Source: Arachnomyces sp. PD_36 (taxonomy: Eukaryota; Ascomycota; Eurotiomycetes; Onygenales; Arachnomycetaceae). Taken from it: DNA of 64,000 bases. The notes under the pieces were generated by a model. It made no database searches. It saw nothing but the letters and a program-made list of their open reading frames with translations, and had not been told where the DNA came from. The position numbers and the translations under genes are program-made. Positions 1-11,017 of the stretch are shown here, piece by piece; within the stretch, counting starts at the first letter, position 1, and every line of letters starts with the position of its first letter. Where the stretch lies: positions 256,184-320,183 of the forward strand of contig JANTQE010000018.1 of the NCBI GenBank assembly GCA_032988195.1, given 5' to 3'.

Positions 1-2836
1 TTCTTCTTGCCACCCTTTCGCCCATCGTTCTTGAATGCTCGGCCGAAGATATTCCATATCGTTGGCTTTCGAGATTCTATGAGGCCAAGCAGTTCTTCTA
101 GGTTGAATTGACCTTCGAGTAACGGCTCCATCGATAATACTGCAACGTGGCGAACTATGAAATACTCGAGAGCTGATAGCTCTGAGAAGTACCTCTTGGT
201 CCTCATTGGTGCCGGTTCGTTCACCAAGGTATCCATATGACCCGACATTCTCCGGCTTCCATTGAGAAGCTTAGCTGGGGGGTCTCCAGAGCCGACAAGG
301 CTGGAACCAGCATGTTTATAAGCATTTGGACGTTGTTCCTTCGCCTGCTCGGCAGCCACTATTCTCGGGATGTCATCGAGTGTCAAGGAGTCTTGGTTGC
401 CAAACGTTAATTCGGTCACCGTCTCGCCATTGGCATCCTGCTCCTCGACGATCTGGAAACCCGGACCTCGAGGATCAGCTCCGTCGGCACCTGCTGAACC
501 GGGGCGAGCACTTCGCCCTTCTGGACCATCAACAACACGGGATGCTCGTGCTTTCTTAAAGGTTGTGGACAGAGTTCTCTCGTTCCGAGTTGATCGTAAG
601 CGCTTCATTTCTCCAACTGTCTGTTCCAGCGATGACTCCTGCTGTGGTTCGCTTGAGATGCCTGCATGGGATCGCGATCGGGTGTTTGATCGAAGAGGAG
701 CCTGGAACTCCCCTGATGGCTGTATTCTATGGCCTTCGTTGGCTTCGTAACTCTTTAGGTTGGGATCGTCTGTGTTGAAGCTTGTTAGACCAAATTCTCC
801 TTCCAAAGTATAAGGGGTGAATTGTTACGAACCAGATGTGTGAGGTATGGTGCCGCCAGATCGCAGGACTGACAGGAGTCTAGCAAGAGCAACACGAAGT
901 AGGAAGACGTATTGTTGGAGTCTGCTGATCCGATAGAAACCTCCCGAAGAGCCAGGTGCATGGCCTTGATACTCAGCACAGGAGACACAGAAAGGCCGTT
1001 CATGTCTATCACTCCATCTAGCTTCCGAGAGAACCTCATCGGAGACGGTGAGGTCCTTCTGGCAAACACTGCATAGAAGATGAGGGGGCTTTCGATGCCA
1101 TATTCTCTCCCCAAACCCTACACACGCATCGTCGACAGGATCGTTACACGCATGGCAACAGTCTGATTGTTGATCTGCAAGACCAGAAATTTCACTTGTC
1201 AAGTCCCCAGAATTTTCAATATCCTTGAGCTTCTCAAGGTCTCCCAATTGGTGAAGGAAATTGTACAACCCATCTGTGGTGTTCTTGTCTCTTTCAAGCC
1301 TCAAGGCCCCTTGGAGGCCAATTCGGATAAGGAGTTTCAAGTAATGGGCGAGACCAGTTACTAAAGATAGTAGTTCTTGTGTAACCCCAAGCTTGCGAAC
1401 GCCGGTTTCTTGTGTCTTTGACAAAAGCGCGAAGAAGGCTACAATCTTCTTGCAGAGGAGTTTTGACTCGCGTCCATATGAGAGGTCTGCACAAAAAGAG
1501 CATTGTTAGATGAGATTATCCAACAATGGGTTTAAACCACGTACCTTTAATGTCCTCAGCTGCTATAGTCGTCGCGAGACCATCGGTTGCGCTGAAAAGC
1601 ACTTCCACATGCCAAATAAATTTCTTCGCAACCAAAACACCGTCAATGTAAGCTCCATTGCTAACGTGCAATAGCATATCAGATATGCATGCAGCTGAAG
1701 ATTCTTCGAAAGTAGATAATATGCTCCAGATGCGGTAAACTTTATCTTCCATGCGCTCCTCTTGCTCTCTGATGCGTGTGCGCTCTTCATCTGTCGCTTC
1801 GGAATCTATTTCTGGCTTCTCTATTGATTGGCCGCTCGGTGCCAGTCGCACGTTCCAGAATTTGTGGATCATATAACACTCTGGGTGCCAATGCTGATTC
1901 TGTCCGTTCCGGAAGATTTCCACAAACTGCTTTAAGATGGCGGTATGGCAGCCATGACATCGTTGTGCGAATTGGGTAGAGTAATGGAAGTGGCAGTACA
2001 CCATGCCTTCATGCTCGTAGTAACTGTCTTGTGCTCCAAATACCGTCGGGCAAACAGAACAAGTGAAATGTTCTATATGATATTTGCGGTCCAGGGCTGT
2101 GATGTAGGAACCTCGGAGAGCACCACCACATTGGAAGCAAAGAAGCTGAAGTCGTCGAAAGTAATCAGTTTCGCATAGTGGGTATTGCCCGCTTCCATCC
2201 TCGTGGTCAACTGGAAAGAATTTCGAGGCGACTATTTGACCGCAATCCTATTGTCAAAAGAGAATGATGAGTAAACCGTCCTGTTATGCAAAATTCAAGG
2301 CCATCTAGAACTTACCTCGCATCTGAAGCACTCCAAATGAAATGTCCCTCCTAAGGCCCGAACGAATTGACCAGTCAATGATTCCCCACACTTCTTGCAA
2401 ATACGAGGAGTACCACTTGGAGACTTCGTCCCCGTTCCTCCACCTGGACGCGAATGGTTCCGGGATCTTGACTCGTCTCTCGAGACCATCCCATGTTCAT
2501 TCTGGCGACCTATTCGGTTATCTGACGGATAACCGCCATCATATCTTCCTCCATTGTTTGTAGGCTCCCCCTCCAAGCCTAGTCTTGAAAAATGCGCGTC
2601 CGGGCTGAGTGTGGATTCTGTTGGGGAGTTCCCTTCGAAGTTATCATCGTAGCTCCCCACGTTCATGGGATAACTGGATCCATTTGTAGGTCGCTTCCCA
2701 GGGACGAGGTCCTCCGGTAAGTTGTGACCCATGGGAGGCATCCCCGCTTCAGGCGTCCACCAAAGCTATTCCCTCGGTATGCGCCGACTGAACAACCCAA
2801 TAATTGCTTTACGTCGCCGTTCGTGCGGAAACGGAG
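1..2836 (-). CDS. lrg1: LIM-domain Rho GTPase-activating protein, Lrg1-type (partial)
   Basis: Family role: Lrg1-type proteins stimulate GTP hydrolysis by Rho1 and so restrain cell-wall glucan synthesis and polarised growth. Exons read on the minus strand: about 2836–2316, 2247–1545, 1486–833 and 769 to the left edge, with introns of 68, 58 and 63 nt. Two adjacent LIM domains are visible (first starts CKKCGESLTGQF near 2380; second starts CFQCGGALRGSY). A third Cys/His cluster starting CCHACNDPVDDA lies near 1170. The last residues before the edge resemble the segment just ahead of the RhoGAP domain, so the catalytic domain lies outside the window. The first in-frame ATG is at 2741, but the frame stays open and protein-like up to 2836, right after an AG, so a short ATG-bearing 5' exon is probably missing. 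Three LIM domains favour Lrg1 over Rga1. Confidence 0.85.
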
Positions 2837-4786
2837 CTAGCTCTCCCGCGGGGGGAAGGTAACGGATTCCGTGTCAAGGTCGCTTTTGGATCACGCTTCA
2901 TACGATGGAGAGTTCGAGCGGGTAGGGTTTGGTGGGTGTGAGAGATATCTGAATATCGGCTTCGATTTCGGTGATCCGCCAGGGAAGGGAGAAAGCTCAA
3001 CCACGGCGTCTGAGAGACGAAGTTCACCTAATGTTTTTCCTGTTATTATTTTTAGACTTCACGACTGATCGTAGCCGAAATCCCAGGTCGCTTCAACCGA
3101 GAGCACCATGTAAACGGGGCTTCGAGTAAATTCGGGGTCGATACCGTCTGCCAGTGATTCAGCCACAGCTTGCGATCAGAGTGAAAGAAAGTGTGTTTCA
3201 GGAGTTTGAAAAGCAGTTGTCTCAAAAGTGTTTCCGCAAGTCGACTAAGCGTGGTGTGATTTGGCACACTAGGGGTGGATTTAACGATGAACGATGTTGT
3301 CAGACCAACAACAGAGGGAGACCCAAGACGGGCAGTACAGGGGCAATCAGCATATCCTTCCTCATCCACAATCAATGAAGGAGGAGTTTCTGATGGGAGT
3401 GAGAGCAGTAAATGAGTGACAATGATGGAGTGAGGTGAAAGAAAGTTGATTGAGCTGTTGGGTTGTTAGAGATGCCGCAGATGAGTGCCCGCCCCTAACG
3501 CTCATAGTGCTCGATGCCACTAAAAGCGGTCACGACAATACACGTGATCCCATACCCGGGTTATCTACAGGGAGCCTGAGGCAGTGAGGTTCGTGAACAA
3601 GGCAGGACAGCGAGACAGAATTAGCACTGTTTGACTCTTTAGGACATCTTAAAAGCGTATATCTTCAATACGATCAAGAGAAGCTCCAGGGACCTCTTTA
3701 TTCACGATCCATTGAAAGGTATTTTAACAATATGTAACAACATTACAATATTACACCGACAATTTTGCTGAATTTCTCACCAAAATCGAAGCGATCGGTA
3801 AATCCAATACGATATAGATACAGAAATACAGTCATGTGACCTCTAAATTGAACCCCTAAGGCAGAATTCACCAACTCAGGGATGACGGCGGTGGCTTTGT
3901 TGCTAAGATTTGGCTTCACCGCGTAATCTCTGGCAGTAAGCAGAATAATCTGAAGGATTGGTGTGGATTGATCCTGTTGGTTCTCTGTTTAACACACCAT
4001 CCTTGTGCCTGATTTGTTGTATCAGGCCTTTTCTCAAGTCGCGAGACAAAAATGGCTGGTGAAGAGCTGCTCTGAAACGAGTTGCCGCCGTGGGTTCAAG
4101 AAATACGCGCTGAACTATTAATATTCGAGCATCCCGAGCCCATCGGAGTATCGGACATCCACCAGATACCCCTTTGTCTTGTGAGTTTCGCTGCCTGGAA
4201 GAGACCCAAGGGATAAAATTAGCAGGTGGAGGGGTTCAAGTTGCTGGGCAAGAAATTAAAGTAAGGGGAGGTACCTTTTTTTAACTTTAGCGGGAACCAT
4301 GGGGGCCAAGGTACAATCCGGTACGTCACTTCGGTGTTGTTCTTTCTTTTGGCCTGGAACTTGACAACAACAACTGCCCCTCTAAATACTTCATCTCATA
4401 ATAATTAATTTTCTTCGACTTTTCTCACCAAACTGTCAGCTTGGTTAGAGTTGAGCTTGACACTTTCCTTCAGGACTGTTCTTGATAACATCTGGAGGGT
4501 TCTTGCTGTTCTCTCGTCATTAATTAACTCTTCTCTAAGTCATCTCGTTCTTCTCTCAGCCTCATCTGTTGGCGCATTGGTGTTGCCCAGCCTCCATCAG
4601 TGATCACCATTTGGCGCTGCGGTTGCCTGCTCTGAAACAGATGCTGTGGAAGCATATGGTCCTTTTGCCTGACTAGACTTTAAATTCTTATTATGAGACT
4701 GCAACCCTCTGATGAGTAGAAGAGTTAGAACACAGATCTGGCTCTCTTGACAACGCTTCAACACCTCACTAACCCTCAATACCAAG
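2837..4786. other. Intergenic region between divergent lrg1-type and E2 genes
   Basis: No convincing gene is seen. It should hold the missing first exon and 5' leader of the minus-strand LIM gene (roughly 2840–3400) and the promoter and leader of the E2 gene. Pyrimidine-rich stretches typical of fungal promoters occur at about 4380–4570. Open frames here are short and look random. Confidence 0.6.
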
Positions 4787-6571
4787 ATGTCGAGCCACGC
4801 GATTTTACGTATCGGACGTGTAGGATCTTCCCTCATTTAGTTCCTATGACTTCTCTGTGCATTGTGTGAACCGCCATGCTAATATGTTGCGGCGTGGATT
4901 AGGAAATCAGCCAGATCCAGCAGGGTACAGACCTCTGTAAGTTTGTTTGCCGCAGCTAACAGGATGGCACTTGAAGAAACTAATTCACATCCTATAGCTC
5001 TGGCGGTAGCTTGCCGGGAAGAGGACATACGAAATGTGAAGGCGTTGATTGTTGGTCCTCCGGAGACTCCATATGAATTCGGCTTCTTTGAGGTTTGACT
5101 CCCCTTGTCCCTAAACTCCTACGTTCACTTCCCTTAGCCTTCAGAGTCAATTGCTGATTCTCTACCAGTTCTGGATCAAATTTACAAAAGGTTCGCTTCC
5201 ATCTCACTTCCCACCGACTACTCCCATTGACATAGTTCGAACCAGACTACCCCGCGACCCCTCCGGCCGTCAATGCGAAAACAACCAACGGGGGGAGATG
5301 CCGCTTCAACCCGAATATATACGCAACGGGGAAAGTGTGTTTGTGAGTCAGCCTCTATTCGGTGAGGCATGCAGCTCGTGCTAATTTGGCTTCTGCGTCT
5401 AGGTCAATATTAGGGTACCTTCCAACTCCCATCCACACACGGTAGGCCGTAGCTAAATACCATACAGGACATGGCGTGGAGAGAGCGGAGAACAGTGGTC
5501 TTCGGCCCAGGGTCTTGAATCGATCTTAATATCCATCCAGAGTCTCATGTCGTCGAACCCCTACGAGAACGAACCAGGTTTCGAAAACGCAAAGTCTTCG
5601 AATGACAAGAAAAACATGGAGAACTACGTGGAGAAGGTTGGTATACCAAAGTTTCGTTCCTTTAGAGGGTACTAATGTTTAATCCACCCCAGATCCGCCA
5701 TGAAACACTCCGCGTTGCGGTTATTCAACGCTTAGAAGAATTCCTTGGCATCCAATCCGATGGGACCGTGCTTCCTGCAGTTGAAGCATGGGGCTCTGAA
5801 GATGAAGACGAAGAGGACAGGATCTTAACCAAGGATGGCATGCCACCCTTCGAGCCCTTTAAAGATCTCCTCAAAAGACGGTTCCTTTGGTATTACGAAT
5901 CCTACATGCTCACCATTCAGGCAGCCTCACCCAAGGTAAAGCCTGGACAGTCTTTCGAGAAAATGCCGTTCGAAGGCGGCGGCAACTCCATGGATGGTCG
6001 CTACAACTATCCGGAGTTAAAGAAACGGATGGCTCTCATAAAGGATACCATCATGAAGGAGACAGAGAGCTGGGCAGAAGAAGGCCTTGTGTCCAAGTCA
6101 AAAGAAAGCGGGATATCCGTTAACTTGGGACGTCAGCATGAGCAGATCGTGGAGGACCTAAAGCATAAAAAGCATTTCACTATCGACCTTTCCCTGTCGG
6201 AGGGCAACCCGTTCGTCTGGGAACTCACCTATTTCGGAAGACCGATGACTCACCTCGATGGCGGGATTTTCCAACTCAAGATCCATCTTAGCCCTCGATT
6301 CCCAGAGGAACAACCCCGAGTCTTTGTGAAGACCCCGATGTTCCACAACAGGATCTCGAAGGAAGGCGTCCTCTGCTATTTCCCGAAGAGAACGGAGGAG
6401 ATGAAATATCACATCGAGGGCATCGTGGAAGCTCTTGAGGACGAATCACCACCATACGACCCTCGCACGACCGTGAACCCCGAAGCATCTAAGCTCTTTT
6501 GGGGCTCTGCAGAGGATAAGAAAAAGTACAACCGTGCTTTAAGGCGGTCTGTCCAAAGGAGTGCAGAGTGA
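4787..6571 (+). CDS. Ubiquitin-conjugating enzyme (UBE2Z-like) with two UBC-fold domains
   Basis: An E2 takes activated ubiquitin on a cysteine and passes it to substrates with an E3. Eight exons are inferred: 4787–4819, 4903–4936, 4998–5092, 5169–5190, 5246–5342, 5403–5414, 5468–5636, 5693–6571 (446 residues). Family motifs fix the joins: the N-terminal helix (AILRIGREISQIQQ), the GPPETPYEFGFF strand, KDYPATPP, an NPN, GKVCLSILGTW around the active cysteine (about Cys93), and SLMSSNPYENEPGFE. Exon six is only 12 nt and encodes the residues right after that cysteine. The C-terminal part (about residues 290–446) resembles a second UBC fold (GNPFVWELTYFGRPM, then GVLCYFP with Cys382). Its HPN position reads HNR, so activity there is uncertain. 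A CTAAT/CTAAC-like branch site is visible in several introns. Upstream starts were rejected because they lack the E2 N-terminal helix. Confidence 0.88.
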
Positions 6572-7557
6572 GTATCACCCGACAGGGAATTTTCTATTAT
6601 TTCCGTTCTGTCATATCCTCTCTGGGCATGAGAATAACCCGGGGTATAGGGAAACGTTCCTTTGATCAAACCGAAAACGTTATGCTTTAACTTGCATCTC
6701 GAGGTCGAAACTGTTCGCGACTACACCTCTCGGAAAGTGACTGACAGTTCACCGCTACTGAGAAATGACATTCCCCCCAGCATGTTCCCATATGTGGCAT
6801 ATCCGCTGCTATCTCCAACCTCTTTACGCTCCAAAATGTGTCATACGATAACGATAGTTTCTTACCATCTTCCCCCTTTGTCCCCAGCATCTACCAATTT
6901 GAACGACCAACGATTCTCCTTTCTTTTTTCCTATTCTCTTACTCGCGGGGTTGTTAGGGATTGGTGCATTGCAACCGGCTTTCTGCGGCGAACTGCCACT
7001 CTTAGTTAGGGGATTTGATTCAACCTTTTTCGGGTCGGATATTACCTAGGCGTTGATGGAAGACCATCAGGTTAGGATAGCAGGGCGGACACAGGAGCAA
7101 TTGATATGAATTACAACTATTAAAACCTCGTTACCATGAGTACCCCAAGGTCATATCATCTCGAGTGATTCGGTATCTTACAGCTCGTAGGATGATTTCT
7201 CCCTTCTTTTTAATATATTTATCATGCCTCCGACCGTGGGCATCCGGAATATTTATCTGCATTGTTCCTGAGAAGTGAGCGCTAGCTAGCATAATTGTGT
7301 GTGTCGTGTGTAGTCCCGGCCAAGGGAATCCCAGGTCGAAAGGTCCGAGCGTGGAAACCTCACCGAACTGCTGGATCGTTAATTTATTTTCTTGCGGCAG
7401 GACAGATTCACCCTTTCCTTCATCGTCGCGATCAATCTTTTCCTTCACATATCTACGACTTGCTCTTTTTCTTATTCCTTGTATAGTATATCGCTTCACC
7501 GCAATCAATTGGCAGCCGCGCTTCCTATCCTATAATTAACCCCCAAACCCGCCAGCA
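6572..7557. other. Intergenic region, E2 terminator side and erg26 promoter
   Basis: No gene is supported. The part nearest erg26 (about 7370–7500) is pyrimidine-rich, as expected for a leader. Short open frames occur on both strands but have no recognisable protein character. Confidence 0.6.
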
Positions 7558-8858
7558 ATGGCTTCCACAAAACCACGCCCAGCTATCATGCTAGGCACCG
7601 TCCTCGTCGTCGGAGGCTGTGGCTTCGTCGGCTCCCACATCGTCGACCAGCTCCTCAACTTCCCCTCAGAAGAAAACCGCACTCCTAGCAAACACCTAGA
7701 CTCCCGCTTCACCTTCCCAACCCTCGGATCCCGCTACCCGAAATACGACGCCAAAGTCGCAGTCGTCGACCTCCGCACCGTAAACAACCGCTTCGAGAAC
7801 GTCGAGTACCACGATGGGGATATCACGTCCCCGGAAGCGATGCTGGAGGTTTTTGCGGCCGTGAAGCCTGATGTGGTTATCCATACGGCGTCGCCGCCGA
7901 TGATTGATGGGAATAATGCGCTCCTGCATAAGGTGAATGTGGAGGGGACGAGGAATCTGCTGCAGGTTGCAGGGGGTGCGGCGGGGGATTGGGGTGGGAA
8001 GTGTAAGGCGTTTGTGTATACGAGTTCAAGCTCGGTGGTGCATGATACGCAGAGTGATTTGATCAATGTGAATGAGACGTGGCCGTATATTCGGGGGAAG
8101 CAGCAGCAGGAGTATTATTCGGAGACCAAGGTATTTTTTTAGAGCTCCTATAAGTTGCGATGTGGCTACGGGTGCTAATCTGATGGCTTTATTAGGCTGA
8201 TGCGGAGGAATTGGTCCTCGATTACAATCGTACTTCTCCATCGTCTATGCTCACGACTGCTGTCCGCCCAGCTGGAATCAATGGCGAGAAGGACACGACG
8301 TTCACCTACAAGATTCTTGAACACGCCTCGAAAGCAGCCCCGTGGACCCTGAAGCTCCAGCTGGGTGAAAACAACAACCTATTCGATTTCACCTACGTCG
8401 GAAACGTCGCCTACTGCCACATGCTCGCCGCCCAGGCTCTCATCACAACATTCGACCGAATGGAAGCCGGACAGGCCGTCCCACTCGACACCGAGCGAGT
8501 CGACGGAGAAGCTTTCAACGTCACCAATGACAGCCCCGTATACTTCTGGGACATGACGCGGGCAGCGTGGGCGCTGACAGATCGGGTCATCGAACCCCAC
8601 CAAGTGTGGGAACTGCCCGAGGGAGCCCTCAGCGTGATCGGGGGGATCGCGGAAGGCATCTTTGCGATTATGGGGAAGAAACCCCGTCTGACGCGGCGGA
8701 TGGTGCGGTATTCGTGCATGACGAGGTACTACTCGTGCAAGAAGGCGAAGCTGAGATTGGGGTATGAGCCTATCATTCCTGTGGATGAGGGGATTGCAAG
8801 GGCTGTAGGGTTTGTTCTGGAGAGGGAGAGGAGTGAGGCAGAGAAGAAGTCGTTGTAA
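7558..8858 (+). CDS. erg26: Sterol-4-alpha-carboxylate 3-dehydrogenase, decarboxylating
   Basis: Erg26 oxidises and decarboxylates 4-carboxy sterols at the ER during C-4 demethylation in ergosterol synthesis. Two exons, 7558–8130 and 8196–8858, give 411 residues; the 65-nt intron has a GCTAATC branch-like site. It is an extended short-chain dehydrogenase: the NAD(P)-binding glycine motif GGCGFVG is at residues 19–25 and the catalytic YSETK (YxxxK) is at 187–191, right at the exon junction. Family blocks VNVEGTRNLL, ETWP, VRPAGING and NNNLFDFTYVGNVA are present. It is longer than the yeast enzyme (about 350), partly from an insert near residues 35–60. Codon choice alternates between C-ending and G-ending blocks (see findings). 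A generic 3-beta-HSD-family role is the alternative, but the NNNLFD block favours Erg26. Confidence 0.9.
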
Positions 8859-11017
8859 TAATATTCTCTTGTTTCGTGCCTGATAACTTTTTGTTTGTCC
8901 TACTTTTAGCATCTTGCCTCCCCTTTTTTTTTCTTTTCTTGGGCAGTCCTTGGGTGATTGCTTCAACTCGTTTGAAATATGCTCTTTCTAATCCACTTGA
9001 TTTGTATATATGAGCATCAGCAGTACAGGAGGGATGATAATTAATGTTTCTTTTTCTCGGGTGTCTTCCGACTTCTCCTGTCCATGTTTATTAGCCGTGG
9101 GAAAGACGACGGGAAGGGTTGTACCTTGTGCTTGTACAACAAAACAACAACTGCATCGGGGGCAACCAAACCAACCCTTGGAAACCCAGGGAGAGAAAAA
9201 AAAAGGAAGACAAATCCGAGCGTTCAAGGGTAGAGGGGGAAACAAGAGGGATCCTGGTCCTGCATTGCAGGATGCTGCATGAGTAGTACTGTTCAAAGGA
9301 CTCGTTGTTTCGCCTGTTGCAGAGTTCGAGTCTCTCTTTGTGGCTCCTTTGGAAGAGAAAGTTTACAAGATTTTTCTCATCCTTTTTCTTTCTTTCCAGT
9401 CGGAAGTGTTGGGTGGGTTGATCTGTGAGGTCTCCTGCTTGTGGGGGCCTGGAATGATTTGTTCGTTTCCCATGTCGTCCCGTTTCTTCCTGGTGCTTGG
9501 AAGGCTTGGGAGAAAGGAAGAGAAGTCTGGCCAGGTCAGGGAGATTGGAGAGAGTCATGGATAGAAGACTTTCGGCTGTTCTTTCATCTCTCGTAGGCTT
9601 GGGGAAAAGCATAGCCGAAAGAAGAGATAGAGGGAAACGGGAGTGAGTTGGTATATTTCTGGGGAAATCCAGATCTCGAGTCTCTATCTCAGAGTCTGAA
9701 CCATGGACAGACGCTCATCTGTCGCCTCTTCCTCCATGTAATCGCCAACGGTCGACCACGTTATTCGGCAATTATTATATTCGTATTCCAGGACGACACA
9801 TCTATCGGTGAAGATTTTGCCTGGTCAGCTGGTCTCTTCGACTTTCCCTCGTAGATCTACACACCGTACTCTTTGACTGTTTTGTTGCATGCATCCCTGG
9901 ACAGGATGTCCCATCCACATCGCATCCATGGAAACATAAACAAATCTCTCGTACAGGTACTCGTTCGTCGACAACATCGGCCCCTTGGATATATGTATTC
10001 GATACTTGATATAGATAAAATAAGCCATACATCATATGCTCCAGTACTTTCAATGTAAACATTAACATCGTCTATATCCAAACTTGAAGCAGGTTGAATT
10101 GTCTCATGTTCGTTCATGCTTCAAACTTGTAGACAGGCAACGACTCTCAACGACCTCAACGACCACATTCTCCATCTTCATCACCATCGCCTTTTCACGA
10201 CTGTCATTTCTCTCCAATTCTTCCTTCTTCCTTGTTGTTTTGTAATTCTAGACTAAAATCCTCATCCCAGTCAAGCCTCCCAAGAGTCAGTCACCAAGCC
10301 CCCGACGACAAGAAATCCCCTCTTTTATTTTTTTATTTTCTTACTACTACAACTTTCTCACGTCTTTTTTTCCCTTCCTCCCACACATTCCCTTCATGTA
10401 GCTATCTCAATCCACCTTGCGACATCGTGGATGCCGTCAGTTCAACGCTGAACCGCCTGTCTACCTCCCCTCGGGGTGGGCTTCATCGCCTTTCGATTTA
10501 CCGCCTTTGTTAACGTGCCAAACCCCGCTTCCAAACAGTCCTCACTTTCGTCCTTCACCACACCTGTCCCACGCCAAAAAGCGAAAACGATCAGACGGTT
10601 CTCTCCTCTCCTTCTCACACGTCGGGTATCCCGTTCGGTCTGACAAGCAGTCTGGGAGCGATTGTGGATTGTGCTGTGTGGGCATCACGAGTCGAACCTC
10701 TTTTCTCGTCTCGCAGAACCCCCCCCGACTTTTCGATCTTACTTCTCCCCGCGATGGCGGCCTGTTGACCACGACGGATGAAGCCATAGCACGACACCGG
10801 GCATCCCGCTCTGCCTGGCAGACGGCTCTGCTTCCTTACGCCGTTCTACCTGGTACTTGCGATATTCTACAGACATTGTGTGGTGAATTGTCCTTTATTT
10901 TATCCCGACCCTCACTTGTCTTACGAGAAATAAAGAAACACCCTTTCGCCAACCGGCAAACGACAAACCCTCTTCCCACCTCCCGCATACGCACATAAAA
11001 CCCGCGCAACGGCAAAG
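8859..11017. other. Long intergenic region and probable rim15 leader
   Basis: No gene is supported over 2.1 kb. The right half, about 10180–10420, is strongly CT-rich, typical of a fungal promoter or leader. Very short ATG-stop frames lie at 10396–10401, 10431–10451, 10754–10768 and 10778–10789 and would act as upstream frames if transcribed. A longer open stretch at 10417–10998 starts only with TTG and looks like low-complexity translation, so it is not called. Confidence 0.5.

Noticed and set aside
8379..8966. 195-codon minus-strand open frame over erg26
   Set aside because: It lies opposite a well-supported coding exon and its composition mirrors that exon's codon bias.
9091..9612. 173-codon minus-strand open frame
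   Set aside because: Lies in an intergenic region rich in purine/pyrimidine tracts; sequence not protein-like.
10417..10998. 193-codon open frame just before rim15
   Set aside because: No ATG at its start, low-complexity translation; better explained as leader sequence.
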